A DNA stretch of 64,000 bases from Sphingobacterium sp. SGR-19 (GTDB lineage: Bacteria > Bacteroidota > Bacteroidia > Sphingobacteriales > Sphingobacteriaceae): contig NZ_JAAKGS010000001.1 in assembly GCF_011043555.1 (NCBI RefSeq), forward strand, positions 744,001 through 808,000, given 5' to 3'. The position numbers and the translations under genes are program-made. The notes beneath the pieces are model-generated. The model made no database searches and was not told the origin of the DNA. It worked only from the letters and a program-made list of their open reading frames with translations. This document shows positions 36,401-44,949 of the stretch, in pieces. Numbering within the stretch: the first letter of the stretch is position 1; each line of letters opens with the position of its first letter.

Positions 36401-36817
36401 TCCTTCCAAAACTATATCGAAGGACGTTTTATTGCCAACACTCATTTTTTGAGTTACGTACCCGATATAAGATATGACTAAAACATCGGAAGAACTCAAT
36501 CCCGACGCCGACAGGTTGAAAACTCCGTTTTCGTCTGTAGAGACACTTGATTGTGTCCTAACAAGGGTCACCGTTGCTCCTACAATAGGCTCCCCATTTG
36601 CATTACGTACGGAACCTTTTATCTCACTTTGATTATACGGGCTGGTATTTAGCATCATTCCTTCATCCAGCTCAGATGAGTAAGCTGCTGTATAACCGCT
36701 TCCTATAAAGAATGCAGTTATACCTATCCCGCATATCCTGACCAAAGGATATAATCGTCCCCGTTTTTGCATTCTACCCCTAGGATAAAATAAAAAAGAG
36801 TTGTTCTTTGTAACCAT
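33497..36817 (-). CDS. SusC/RagA-family TonB-dependent transporter (locus 1)
   Basis: This is an outer-membrane TonB-dependent transporter of up to 1,106 residues. It has a signal peptide, a carboxypeptidase-regulatory-like domain (IKGSVRNANGEPIVGATV), the TonB-box-like segment EEVVVVGYGTQKR, a plug domain (VDGVEVDINSVDPETIESVSVLKDASA) and the barrel. An alternative ATG at 36772 is preceded by AGGGG and gives a more ordinary signal peptide (MQKRGRLYPLVRICGIG). It leads the operon SusC-SusD-dehydrogenase-Nramp-like-SDR-DHDPS-M20, and a candidate LacI operator lies about 90 bases upstream. Confidence 0.96.
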   Translation of the reverse strand: MVTKNNSFLFYPRGRMQKRGRLYPLVRICGIGITAFFIGSGYTAAYSSELDEGMMLNTSPYNQSEIKGSVRNANGEPIVGATVTLVRTQSSVSTDENGVFNLSASGLSSSDVLVISYIGYVTQKMSVGNKTSFDIVLEGQDSTLEEVVVVGYGTQKRAHMTAAVDVVSGDALANRPSANVADLIKGASPNMNINMGMRGGEPGAASGWNIRGVGSLNGGSAPLVLVDGVEVDINSVDPETIESVSVLKDASASAVYGSRAPYGVILITTKKGSKTEGVKVDYSNNLSLSSLLRLPHFIDSYTWATAYNQANANAGLAPVYSDEQMERIKGYIDGTFLYEYDPENPIDNIWAGRRNGNANNDWPHILMGNNELSHKHSLNVSGGSERTQYFLSAGYSRQNGTYAFGHDHYQRYNLMSNVSTEVTDWLRLNSSLKWASSDTDYPMGETTVGREHTFREMLMFAPMMPHYNINGTVQSPLVRLLQDSGRDRNKRADFLANIGAEIEPIKGWRTTLNYNYNIRNTKAEANPKPVMVELGDGSVGNIGKPESTYISNYSERVYKLLSAVTSYESQIDDHFFNIMLGFEQEEALTTGLTATGTSPVVDDYPSIRTSLGGVIATDNMSHWATRGAFGRLNYNYQEKYLVEISGRYSGSSRFPKENRFGFFPSASVGYTISNEPFWESVQPYINYLKLRTSYGSLGNQNIDPSAAEPYWFYDKLNVYPEAPWIMGNLRPPYATAPVLVSDNMTWETINTFNVGMEMNLLNSRLGITFDWYNRKTLDMWGAAYELPYVLGATTPITNNADLSTKGFELVVNWNDQISQDFSYNVKLALGDSRTMITRYWNPTNRIDGWYAGKEYGEIWGFETGGIIQTAEEAQAVSEMQQRYHANWEPGDIKYVNQNDDNVIDEGNRTLDSHGDLKVIGNTSPRYNIGINAGASWKGIDFNMFWQGILKREFYPETTSPLFWGLTSAWAGSGLYKDSPALDYWRPADEPNILGPNTGAYLPKPYFTAETNKNRQVQTRYLQNAGFIRLKNVQVGYTLPSSAVGNIFSKARVYFSGENLLTFSSLPKVFDPETAIASDSREDGYLTNGVIYPMSKVFSFGLNLTLK

Positions 36818-36900
36818 AATTAGTCTTATAATTTTAACTCCGCTGTATTTTAATTTGATGTTCTATTTTATACAATTTATAGTTATTTCGATATTTTCTC

Positions 36901-36915
36901 GTTAACGTTACCGAA
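36901..36915 (+). promoter_or_regulatory. Candidate LacI operator upstream of SusC (locus 1)
   Basis: GTTAACGTTACCGAA holds the palindrome TAACGTTA and the 11-mer ACGTTACCGAA shared with two other intergenic sites. It lies in the 263-base gap between LacI gene B and SusC. The rest of the gap is AT-rich, and I saw no consensus promoter. Confidence 0.55.
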
Positions 36916-37080
36916 CACTATGCTAAAAAAAGGCGACATGCCTTATTAGTTAAAAAAGTAACGGTAAATTTTCTATGGAAATTCTTTTCATCACGTTAGT
37001 CTTTGTATAATATCAACTAATTTATTGCTTATAATATGATCCAAGGTAGAATATAAACATTAAAAAAACAAATATTTTTT

Positions 37081-38151
37081 TCAATTTTCGTAAAACATAT
37101 AATTTTCAATGGTAATAATATCAATTGGCATGGGTTTAAAATTCGTGACATTCTCCTTTAGCAAAAAGAATCTATACAGGTAGTTTAACGCAAAATATCC
37201 CTGTTTATCCGGACGCTGACAGATTAAGAAATCTACAATCCCCTTTGAGAGATAGTCTACGTTGGCTTCCAAAAAGTCAAATCCTATAATATAGGGTTTC
37301 TTTATCTCCTGATGATCATGAAAAAAACGTCCTACAACAGAAACCCTGGAATTCGTAACAAATAATACATCAGGAGTAGACTTTCTAATACTGGTCCACA
37401 ACTCCTTTTCTACCTCTGTATACTCATTATAGGGAATATCGACAACTTCTATTCTAAAATTTTTATTCAGATTATTAAGATACGTTCTATAGCCCTCAAT
37501 TTTTGTATCTAAATACTTATAGTTTTCCAAGCCTTTCGCAATGTTCAAAATAAGTATCTTGGCATTTGTTCCCACTAAATAAGAAGTCAGGTTTCCCGCC
37601 AGTCTTCCCGTACTGTTCAAATCCGGGCCAATATAACCTAATGTTGATTTAGTTGGAATATCGGAATTTATATATATCGTCTGCAGTTTTTTCCGATGGC
37701 ATTTTTTCACAAAAGCTTCCGTTTCTTCAATGAATATCGGCGCTATGACGACAGCATTAAAGTGAGACTTTATCGTTTTTTCCGAAACTTCTAAAAAAGT
37801 GTGAACATCCTCTTGATCATAAAGAAACACCTCGGTCTGTATACCAAAGGGTTCCAGCTCCTGTATACCTTTGCTAATACCATCTAAACACAATTGCCAA
37901 TAACCTGTCTGTAAAGATGTCTTAGGTATAATAACGGAAATCTTAATATTATTTTTAACGGATAGTGATCTCGCGTAAAGATTAGGCTGATAATTGTATT
38001 CTTTTATGATATCCTTAACCTTTTTCCGGGTTGCTCCGGAGACGTCCTTTCTATTGTTAAGTACACGATCTACCGTCCCAATAGAAACATTGGCAAGTTT
38101 GGCAATATCTTTAATCCCAAAACGTTTTTTTTCCTTGTCATCAGACATCAT
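37081..38151 (-). CDS. LacI-family transcriptional regulator (B)
   Basis: This 356-residue regulator has an N-terminal HTH (IKDIAKLANVSIGTVDRVL, residues 12-30), hinge YQPNLYARSLS, and a sugar-sensing domain. It resembles regulator A over its full length. It is the last gene after the esterase-cupredoxin operon (70 bases after the hydrolase gene) and is followed by the SusC operon. The two regulators thus flank the SusC-to-GMC block and probably control it with similar operators. Confidence 0.92.
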   Translation of the reverse strand: MMSDDKEKKRFGIKDIAKLANVSIGTVDRVLNNRKDVSGATRKKVKDIIKEYNYQPNLYARSLSVKNNIKISVIIPKTSLQTGYWQLCLDGISKGIQELEPFGIQTEVFLYDQEDVHTFLEVSEKTIKSHFNAVVIAPIFIEETEAFVKKCHRKKLQTIYINSDIPTKSTLGYIGPDLNSTGRLAGNLTSYLVGTNAKILILNIAKGLENYKYLDTKIEGYRTYLNNLNKNFRIEVVDIPYNEYTEVEKELWTSIRKSTPDVLFVTNSRVSVVGRFFHDHQEIKKPYIIGFDFLEANVDYLSKGIVDFLICQRPDKQGYFALNYLYRFFLLKENVTNFKPMPIDIITIENYMFYEN

Positions 38152-38221
38152 ACTTCCCTAATAAAGTTAGTCTACGATAAATTTACGTTAAATTTTCCAA
38201 ATATCCATCGTCGCGCCCGAC

Positions 38222-39415
38222 CTATCGTTTCAAAAAATAATCAAAAAATAAGAATGCCTGTTCATTGGAAGTGCTATCTGGTGAATGTGCTACGCGATTT
38301 GTCATCGCTACCCGGTTTTCAAACCCCAACAATTCATTCACTGCAATAGTATGGTTCAGTGGTATCCATCTTTCCAAGGGGTCCGAAGATCCACCTGAAA
38401 CCAAAAAGGGACGTGGTGCCATTAATGCATGTAACTCGTGTAGATCATATCCCTCTTCAATTAGTTTTGGATATAGCCCCTTTGCATCTGCTCCCATTCC
38501 TGTTTTTCGCCATGTGTTTTTCCAGGGTGGAGGATAATAACCAAGATACCAGGGCTCCCAATAATTCACACCGCTTCCTTTGGTTTCGTCAAAAACAATA
38601 CCTGGGTCGGACCATACCCCACAGGCGTATTTATCATATAGAGCAGAGGCAAACATCGCCCATTTGCCACCATAAGAGTGCCCCATAATTCCGATGCGAG
38701 TTTCATCAACCTCTGGATATTTCGCCAATGCCTCCCAAGCATTCGCCCCAGCATATGCCAGCATAGACAAGGGTTGCACTGTAGCATTATCTATTGACGG
38801 ATAATAAAGCGAATAGGTTCTGTTGGCAGATGTCTCTTTCGTGCCGATGGATAATGTTACAAACCCACGTTTTGTTAATTGCAAAGCAAAATCGCGATGT
38901 GGTTTTCCCGCACCTGTTGCTGTTTCTGGTTCATAGAAAACCGTTACCACTGCTGGTTTTTTACCTTTTGTTTCGGGTACTAAAAGATATCCTGTTGTTT
39001 CTTCGTTCGGCAACCATTTAAAAGTCACCGTATATTGTGTGTACCCCTCTTTCTGAATAGAGTCCAATATGTTTAAGGTCTGATCTTCTATTATATCAGG
39101 CCACTCCCCCATCATGTCGTGCCATTTTTCTCTAATTTCTGTCCTCCGTTCTTCCCAATCTTCCTTTGTTTTTACTACCCTGCCATCATAAAAGTTCAAA
39201 GGGGAACGATATTCACCTAATTCTTGTTTAAATTGTTCGGGTGGTACAAAATACCGCTCTATCTTATCCCATATTTCTTCTTTGGACACTTTCATGGTTT
39301 GTCCGTGAGTGACTAAGGTGCCTAACATAAATACTGCCGTGCTCCAAAGTGCCATATGCTTCTTTCGTCTGCTTTTCATATTAAATCGTGTGCTTTTTCT
39401 ATTAAAACAAATCAT
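38222..39415 (-). CDS. Exported alpha/beta hydrolase
   Basis: This protein of up to 397 residues is an alpha/beta hydrolase with nucleophile elbow GHSYGGK, Asp in SGGSSDPLERW and His in RVAHSPDS. It resembles acetyl-xylan esterase/prolyl oligopeptidase-like enzymes. A signal-like segment (HMALWSTAVFMLGTLVTHGQ) indicates export. The first ATG overlaps the stop of the upstream gene by one base, as elsewhere in this operon; an ATG at 39379 gives a shorter signal peptide. It is the last enzyme before regulator B. The likely role is ester or lactone hydrolysis on the operon's substrate. Confidence 0.85.
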   Translation of the reverse strand: MICFNRKSTRFNMKSRRKKHMALWSTAVFMLGTLVTHGQTMKVSKEEIWDKIERYFVPPEQFKQELGEYRSPLNFYDGRVVKTKEDWEERRTEIREKWHDMMGEWPDIIEDQTLNILDSIQKEGYTQYTVTFKWLPNEETTGYLLVPETKGKKPAVVTVFYEPETATGAGKPHRDFALQLTKRGFVTLSIGTKETSANRTYSLYYPSIDNATVQPLSMLAYAGANAWEALAKYPEVDETRIGIMGHSYGGKWAMFASALYDKYACGVWSDPGIVFDETKGSGVNYWEPWYLGYYPPPWKNTWRKTGMGADAKGLYPKLIEEGYDLHELHALMAPRPFLVSGGSSDPLERWIPLNHTIAVNELLGFENRVAMTNRVAHSPDSTSNEQAFLFFDYFLKR

Positions 39416-40902
39416 TATAAAGTTTCCTTGACCGTATATACCACTAGCTTATTCAGCAGGGTATCTGTCCTTTGTTTATTAAAAACCGAATCTAGCGTGA
39501 TTTCATAGAGATAATCTTTCTCCATTTCACCGAGGTCTATCTGCAATCTCTTTCCTCGATTCGATATTTTCCATTCGTGTACCGACATCTGTTTAAGATT
39601 TACTTCTGGCGAACCATATTTTTGATGGTATAGATAGTTATAGCGACGAACTCGGATAGCTTTGGCTATATTAATGCTATCTCCCAGATCGATAGGTTGT
39701 GTAAAATACATTTCAAACCCGTTTTTAAGAAGATGTATGTCCGCTACGTCAAACGGCGTTTTGCCGGTAAACGAAATGCGTTGGATTCCCCTATCTCCTA
39801 ACCAGCCATGATCTGATTGGCCTACCCACAGACTACCATCCGGCGCAAAAACTAACCTGTTGTTTCCTTTTCGTAGCCCCTGACCATCTATAAACGGTGT
39901 CACTGCACCTTGGACCACTCCGTTTACATCTTCTAGCATAATACGAACTAGGCGTTCTTGATTCATCTCGCCTACAATAAACTGTCCCTCAAATGGCTTT
40001 AGCATTTTATTATGTCTAATTTGAACAGGTTGGGTAGGTGAATTTGCGATGACGTTATGTGGAAAAATCACAGCAGGCTTCTCCCGCATTGCATTTAATG
40101 TATCCGCATTCAGTTCAAATGGGTTGCCTCTATTCCATCCCTTCGTCCATACCAAGCTTGCCGGATGTCCGTAAAATTTACCTTCCTGGACATAGTGCAA
40201 GGGGCTCGACCCTACCCAATCTCCTTGGTTATCGGTAACAAACAGCCTTCCTTTTGCATCAAACCCTAATCCATTAGGCGAACGAAAACCCGAAGCAAAC
40301 GGCAAAATCTCTCCGTTTTTTTTCATTTTCATCACCCAACCTCTATAGGGTACAATGGAAAACATAGGTTTACCTTCCCGACTCTTGCCGTCCATCAACG
40401 TATCTCCTCGAAGTTCAGCAGATATCCCTCCTCCCGCTGAGGAAGAATTCAAGGCAAAATACAAATTGCCGTCGCTGTCTTCCACGGGGCCATAGGTAAA
40501 TTCATGATAGTTTCCCGTCATACCAAATCCGTCATATACCGTTTCATACATATCCGCCTTTCCATCGCCATCGGTATCCTTGATCCGTGTTAGTTCGGGT
40601 AATTGCATGACCAGCATCTCACGGTCATTAATAACCTTTAAACCAAGCGGTTCGTGCAGACCTGTTGCAAAAACACGCCATTCCTTCGTATCCGGTTCGT
40701 AAATCATCACCTCTCCCCGCATAAAAGCCGCTACCAACCGACCATCTGCTAAAAAATCCAATGCGGCTACTTCTGCTGTCAACCCAGGAGGTGTTTCAAT
40801 AGTATCTATTTGAAAAGATGCACCCTCACTGACTAGAACATCGCCTTGACAAGCCGCTAAAGCTATCGACGCGCCTAAAAAATATGTAATCGCCGTTCTC
40901 AT
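39415..40902 (-). CDS. Beta-propeller dehydrogenase-like lipoprotein
   Basis: This 495-residue protein begins with a lipoprotein signal (LGASIALAAC) and consists mainly of NHL/sorbosone-dehydrogenase-like propeller repeats, for example EPLGLKV, DTDGDGKADMYET and GFRSPNGLGFDAKGRLFVTDN. Proteins of this type are often annotated as membrane-bound dehydrogenase domain proteins; the cofactor is unproven, and no heme motif CxxCH is present. The last 120 residues form a separate beta-rich part. Its start overlaps the cupredoxin gene by one base, so the two proteins may act together, for example as oxidase and electron acceptor. Confidence 0.82.
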   Translation of the reverse strand: MRTAITYFLGASIALAACQGDVLVSEGASFQIDTIETPPGLTAEVAALDFLADGRLVAAFMRGEVMIYEPDTKEWRVFATGLHEPLGLKVINDREMLVMQLPELTRIKDTDGDGKADMYETVYDGFGMTGNYHEFTYGPVEDSDGNLYFALNSSSAGGGISAELRGDTLMDGKSREGKPMFSIVPYRGWVMKMKKNGEILPFASGFRSPNGLGFDAKGRLFVTDNQGDWVGSSPLHYVQEGKFYGHPASLVWTKGWNRGNPFELNADTLNAMREKPAVIFPHNVIANSPTQPVQIRHNKMLKPFEGQFIVGEMNQERLVRIMLEDVNGVVQGAVTPFIDGQGLRKGNNRLVFAPDGSLWVGQSDHGWLGDRGIQRISFTGKTPFDVADIHLLKNGFEMYFTQPIDLGDSINIAKAIRVRRYNYLYHQKYGSPEVNLKQMSVHEWKISNRGKRLQIDLGEMEKDYLYEITLDSVFNKQRTDTLLNKLVVYTVKETL

Positions 40903-42032
40903 TATTTCTCTATTCTAAACTCCACACTAAATTGCTTTCCGTTTTTTTTATCCAAGACAAGCGGCCCAGCCGGTAATGGTACGCCATTATAATAACAGGT
41001 TATTTTTTTTTCTTCTGTATGGTGAAAAACAACATTATCATCTAATGTTGGAATCCGAAAATGACGTACAATCCCATTTTTATTTTCCAATTCTCTTATC
41101 GTTTCAAAAATCTCGATACCTTCTACGATATAACAAAATTCTAAATAATCACCATCCGTTACCCGATATCCTTTAAATTTAGGCGGATTCTTGTTTGTAT
41201 TTTGTTCGCCGATCGTTAGTACGGCCGGCCGGGTTTCGCGGTACACAATTGTCCCTTCTATCTTCGCTTTCGCATCTTTATGGCCTTTCCACAACTCCGT
41301 ATTATCGACAAACCCGTCTTTCCATACAAATCTCATCTGACACGGAGTTGCATCCCAACAAAAGGATATGTTTCCAGGTAAGTGGACAGCAATTGCTGCT
41401 GGGCTTGCGCCATCAATATATAGTCGATAATAATAAGGAGGTACCAATTCATAAGGATGATTATTGGTTTCTGCATGAACATGCACTTTATTCTTAACAT
41501 GGTGTGGCACTGCTTTATCCTCAGTCAACACGGGCATTTCACCAGATTCATTAACATACATCGCTCCGTACATGACATGTCCGTGTCCTGGTAGAGTACA
41601 AACATACGGATATACCCCCTCTTTTGATGGTGCTGTGAAAGACAATGTTTCTGTTTGATCTGCATGTAAAACAGACGTATGCCACATCACGTCATCAGTT
41701 TCGGGAATATAACTTTTTGCTACTCCTTCTGCCCCCAATTTGGCGGCGAGATTTACCACCTTTTCTCGAGATTTCGGACGGATAACCAAGAGGTTATGAT
41801 CCATATCGTCTGTATTCGTAAAACGAAGGACGACCTGCTGCCCTGGAACAACATGAAATCTAGGTAGACTAAACTGCAATCCGGGTAATACCGATATGTT
41901 AATTTCCTTAGGTGGCTCTTTTTGGGTTAAATATCCCTCTTTGTAACCCAAAATACCGATAACTATCAAAAAAGCAAAAGCTACGGCAGCCAGCTTCTTA
42001 ACCGTTGGCGTTGTTTTTAATATTGTCTTCAT
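40902..42032 (-). CDS. Membrane-anchored cupredoxin (auracyanin-like) with extra domain
   Basis: This 376-residue protein has an N-terminal membrane anchor (residues 12-30), then an azurin/plastocyanin-like domain (45-165). The type 1 copper ligands are His79 in MDHNLL and the block Cys145-x4-His150-x3-Met154, the exact azurin spacing. The remaining 200 residues are a domain I cannot name, with YIDGASPAAIAVHLPG and FCWDATPCQMRFVW; I recall similar sequences fused to other redox proteins in Bacteroidota. It probably carries electrons in the periplasm. It overlaps the upstream gene by four bases (ATGA) and the downstream one by one base. Confidence 0.87.
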   Translation of the reverse strand: MKTILKTTPTVKKLAAVAFAFLIVIGILGYKEGYLTQKEPPKEINISVLPGLQFSLPRFHVVPGQQVVLRFTNTDDMDHNLLVIRPKSREKVVNLAAKLGAEGVAKSYIPETDDVMWHTSVLHADQTETLSFTAPSKEGVYPYVCTLPGHGHVMYGAMYVNESGEMPVLTEDKAVPHHVKNKVHVHAETNNHPYELVPPYYYRLYIDGASPAAIAVHLPGNISFCWDATPCQMRFVWKDGFVDNTELWKGHKDAKAKIEGTIVYRETRPAVLTIGEQNTNKNPPKFKGYRVTDGDYLEFCYIVEGIEIFETIRELENKNGIVRHFRIPTLDDNVVFHHTEEKKITCYYNGVPLPAGPLVLDKKNGKQFSVEFRIEK

Positions 42033-43420
42033 AATCCCTGCCTCGCAATCCCCATCATTTGTTGGTAATATGTTGAAATGGAAAAAATACCACCTGCAGT
42101 GTCATAAAAATTTTGGTCTAATGTAAATATGCCGTTTACCACCCGCGTCCATTTAGCGTCCGCAAGCGGATGTCTCTTCTTCATATTTTCCCAATTCACA
42201 TAGTTCATACCACCATTGGTTTCCATCAATCCCATCCCAATTGTAGGAAAAGGAGCCAGTGTAGCAGCAACATTCTTGTTCCACTCCATCAAAATTGGAT
42301 TGACTGTCAAATCTGCGCACAAACATGGTATATCATTTTCATGGGCTATCTTAGCAATCTTAACGGTCTGACTTAATGTCTTTGCTATACCCTTCAAGAT
42401 AAATGCTTTATATCCCAACGTAATCTTACGACGGGCATCCTCTTCGCTGTGAATACTCTCGTCGGCTCCGATAATTACTCCGAGATCCGAAACGTCTTCA
42501 TTATCACTCTCCCCAAAAGGTTCTTCATATAATAGGATATGTTCAAATGCGCCAATTTCTTTTGCGTAATCCAGATACTTTCGCAATGTTTCCTTTTTTT
42601 CATAGCGTCCATTGGCATCCATCGTATAATAGATTCTGTTTATTCTTTTATTTCTTTCTTCATTAAGGATATCATGGATCTCTTTTAATCTAGCTTTATC
42701 CTGTTGCAACATCTTTTCTTGCTCACCAGGACTTCCCGTTTTTATCTTAAATACAAAATATCCTTCTTCAGCTGCCTTTTTAATATCTGCCAGTGGCATG
42801 TCATAAGAAATCTGAAACATAACGGCGATCCGATCATTTTTGTGACTAAACGCTTGACGATAAGTCGAAGGTATAAGTTCGGTAAATGTTGAGATACCGT
42901 TCTCTTCTGCATATAACATCCACATTGCATTATCGATACTAACCAAGGCATTGTATACAAAATTTATATTAAGATTAGGATATCCTGTTAGTTTTTTACC
43001 TTCTTCGATCAACCAAGGTAGCATTTCATCGAACAGCTTTATCGGGCTATCTAATGATCGCCCTTCTATCCATTTTAACGCTTTATTTGTTAGTACAAAC
43101 ATATTTGCATTTCCGTTGGATTCAGAGGTAGAGGCAAATATCTCCGCATCACCATATAGGACACTCTGTGTAGCTAATCCCAGTCCTTTTTTTCCCCTAT
43201 CGTTCTCGAGCAAAACGACTATTTGCCATAATTCGCTGAGATATGCTCCCTTAAATCCAAAAGGAAACCGGAGCTTCTCTCTCTCAAAATCTGACTTTGT
43301 TTTTATGATTGTTGATTGATTTATCATTTCTAACTTTCTACCCGTGTTTGCATTTCCTATCTTTATTCTTGTTGAAGCCCATAAAATAGCAGAACTTGTC
43401 AAGAAATATCTACGATCCAT
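42029..43420 (-). CDS. Enolase-superfamily enzyme with Tat-like N-terminus
   Basis: This 463-residue protein belongs to the mandelate racemase/muconate lactonising group. Active-site positions are FKIKTG (Lys225, Lys227), MDANG (Asp268), YEEPF (Glu299), GADES (Asp320, Glu321) and LKG (Lys343). Acid-sugar dehydratases and dipeptide epimerases are the main relatives. The N-terminus MDRRYFLTSSAILWAS resembles a Tat signal (RRxFL), which is unusual for this superfamily; the hydrophobic part is short, so export is uncertain. It lies nine bases after the CE7-type esterase gene and overlaps the cupredoxin gene. Possible role: dehydration or epimerisation of an oxidised sugar. Confidence 0.85.
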   Translation of the reverse strand: MDRRYFLTSSAILWASTRIKIGNANTGRKLEMINQSTIIKTKSDFEREKLRFPFGFKGAYLSELWQIVVLLENDRGKKGLGLATQSVLYGDAEIFASTSESNGNANMFVLTNKALKWIEGRSLDSPIKLFDEMLPWLIEEGKKLTGYPNLNINFVYNALVSIDNAMWMLYAEENGISTFTELIPSTYRQAFSHKNDRIAVMFQISYDMPLADIKKAAEEGYFVFKIKTGSPGEQEKMLQQDKARLKEIHDILNEERNKRINRIYYTMDANGRYEKKETLRKYLDYAKEIGAFEHILLYEEPFGESDNEDVSDLGVIIGADESIHSEEDARRKITLGYKAFILKGIAKTLSQTVKIAKIAHENDIPCLCADLTVNPILMEWNKNVAATLAPFPTIGMGLMETNGGMNYVNWENMKKRHPLADAKWTRVVNGIFTLDQNFYDTAGGIFSISTYYQQMMGIARQGL

Positions 43421-43429
43421 TGCTATCTT

Positions 43430-44851
43430 TTATGTTCCACTTTGGCTACTTGCTTTATTTTTCCTCAAATTATCCATTAACCAATTGTAGGTTTTCTGTC
43501 GCTGTGGAGGATATATCTTATGTTCCCCTTCAGGGATGATAAAAGTTTGTTTTGGTGCTTGCACCATGTTATATGCCGCATAGAAGGAGGTGGGTGGTGT
43601 GGTGACATCGTTAAAACCCCAAGAAAAGAAACCCGGTACATTGATATGTGCGGCAAAATTGACCACATCGTAATAAGACAATGCTTCTAATACTTCCTTT
43701 TCCTTACCTTCATATAATTCTGGGCGCAGAAAAAAATGTGGCCATCCCCCTGCCCGCTCATATAAATAGCCTGAAAAATCACACATGGCGGGACATAACG
43801 CGACAAAATAATCGATACGCTTATCCAATGAGGTAGTCATGATCGAAAGCGCCCCTCCTTGGCTTGATCCCCAAGCACCCAAATTTTCGCCATCGAAATT
43901 AGGCAAGTCATTAATTAGATCTACGGCACGCGTACAACCTAGGAGTACATTATGGTAATAAAAAGAATCTCGGTTGTCTATACCTTTATACATATAGTCC
44001 TTCAGTTCATTGCTCTTCAAATCCTCATAGTACGTCTGCTTCTCTGTTACAGGCCTGCCATGTATATACAAATCGAGCGTGATGAATCCCTTCGCGGCAT
44101 TTTCCTTATCGCCCGACAACGGAGCCCAACCCGCACCTGGAAATCGTATGATTGCAGGATACTTCCCTTCCTTTTTTGGAATACAGAGCACAGCATAAAA
44201 TTTCTCGACATTTTCACTCAGAAATTCGTATTCAACCTGATAAAAGTTAACCTCCTCTGTTGTCCGATCTTCCAGTAGGGTTAGCTTTTTATGTAGCGGC
44301 ACAGATTTAGACTTTTGAATCGCTGTGTGCCAAAAAACGGAAAAATCCTTAGGTTGCTTCACCGTTGGTTTAATTTCCTCCGGTGCGAATGCTGCCGTCG
44401 CCCGAGCGTTATAAGGGTGTCCGTCGATATCCATTTTCACGTCGCACCTTAAAAAACCGGGCTTCTGCATTGTCCCGCCAGAGATCAATGCTTCCCCGCC
44501 TTTTATCTCCACTTCACCACGTTTCGTAAGCGGCATCTTTTCGGGGCCTATTTCAAATTGGATTTTTTCATTGTCGCAAGCCACACCGTTTTTGTATGCC
44601 TTTACGACAAAGACAGCTTCCTCTCCTATATCATATATCCAATCTTGCTTTTCCAATACCACGGCAATTTCAACCGCCGTGGTGGTTTTCTTTTTCTCGG
44701 ATACGACGTCTATACCTTTTAGATCTTGTGCCTGTGCTCGCCAAAATACACCGCTTAAAAATATAAAAGCTATTGAGCAGAAAGCAAAAGCCCTATAAGC
44801 GTTAACGTACCCGGAAAGAACACCAAATTTTGAATAAATATCTCTTATCAT
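43430..44851 (-). CDS. Acetyl xylan esterase-family (CE7-like) exported hydrolase
   Basis: This 473-residue exported hydrolase belongs to the AXE1/cephalosporin-C deacetylase group. The nucleophile is in WGSSQGGALS, the acid in WGFNDVTTPP and the His in EGEHKIYPP. A signal segment ending in WRAQAQ precedes an Ig-like domain (residues 55-160) with VVLEKQDWIYDIGEEAVF, then the catalytic domain. The ATG at 44851 keeps the signal peptide; a longer frame begins at 44920. It is the first gene of the redox operon, so deacetylation of an incoming glycan or glycoside is likely. Confidence 0.86.
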   Translation of the reverse strand: MIRDIYSKFGVLSGYVNAYRAFAFCSIAFIFLSGVFWRAQAQDLKGIDVVSEKKKTTTAVEIAVVLEKQDWIYDIGEEAVFVVKAYKNGVACDNEKIQFEIGPEKMPLTKRGEVEIKGGEALISGGTMQKPGFLRCDVKMDIDGHPYNARATAAFAPEEIKPTVKQPKDFSVFWHTAIQKSKSVPLHKKLTLLEDRTTEEVNFYQVEYEFLSENVEKFYAVLCIPKKEGKYPAIIRFPGAGWAPLSGDKENAAKGFITLDLYIHGRPVTEKQTYYEDLKSNELKDYMYKGIDNRDSFYYHNVLLGCTRAVDLINDLPNFDGENLGAWGSSQGGALSIMTTSLDKRIDYFVALCPAMCDFSGYLYERAGGWPHFFLRPELYEGKEKEVLEALSYYDVVNFAAHINVPGFFSWGFNDVTTPPTSFYAAYNMVQAPKQTFIIPEGEHKIYPPQRQKTYNWLMDNLRKNKASSQSGT

Positions 44852-44887
44852 CTCTTTTCTTATTGGGAGTTTCAGATTTATAGTACA

Positions 44888-44949
44888 AACGAATTTAGAA
44901 ACATTATTTATTACATCCAAGTTTTTTCACAAACTATCAACGAATTTAG
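44888..44949. repeat. Direct repeat AACGAATTTAG, two copies
   Basis: AACGAATTTAG occurs at 44888-44898 and 44939-44949, 51 bases apart, upstream of the CE7-like gene. The second copy overlaps the stop of the receptor remnant. It could be a regulatory site (the spacing is about five helix turns) or a mark of the rearrangement next to it. Confidence 0.5.
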
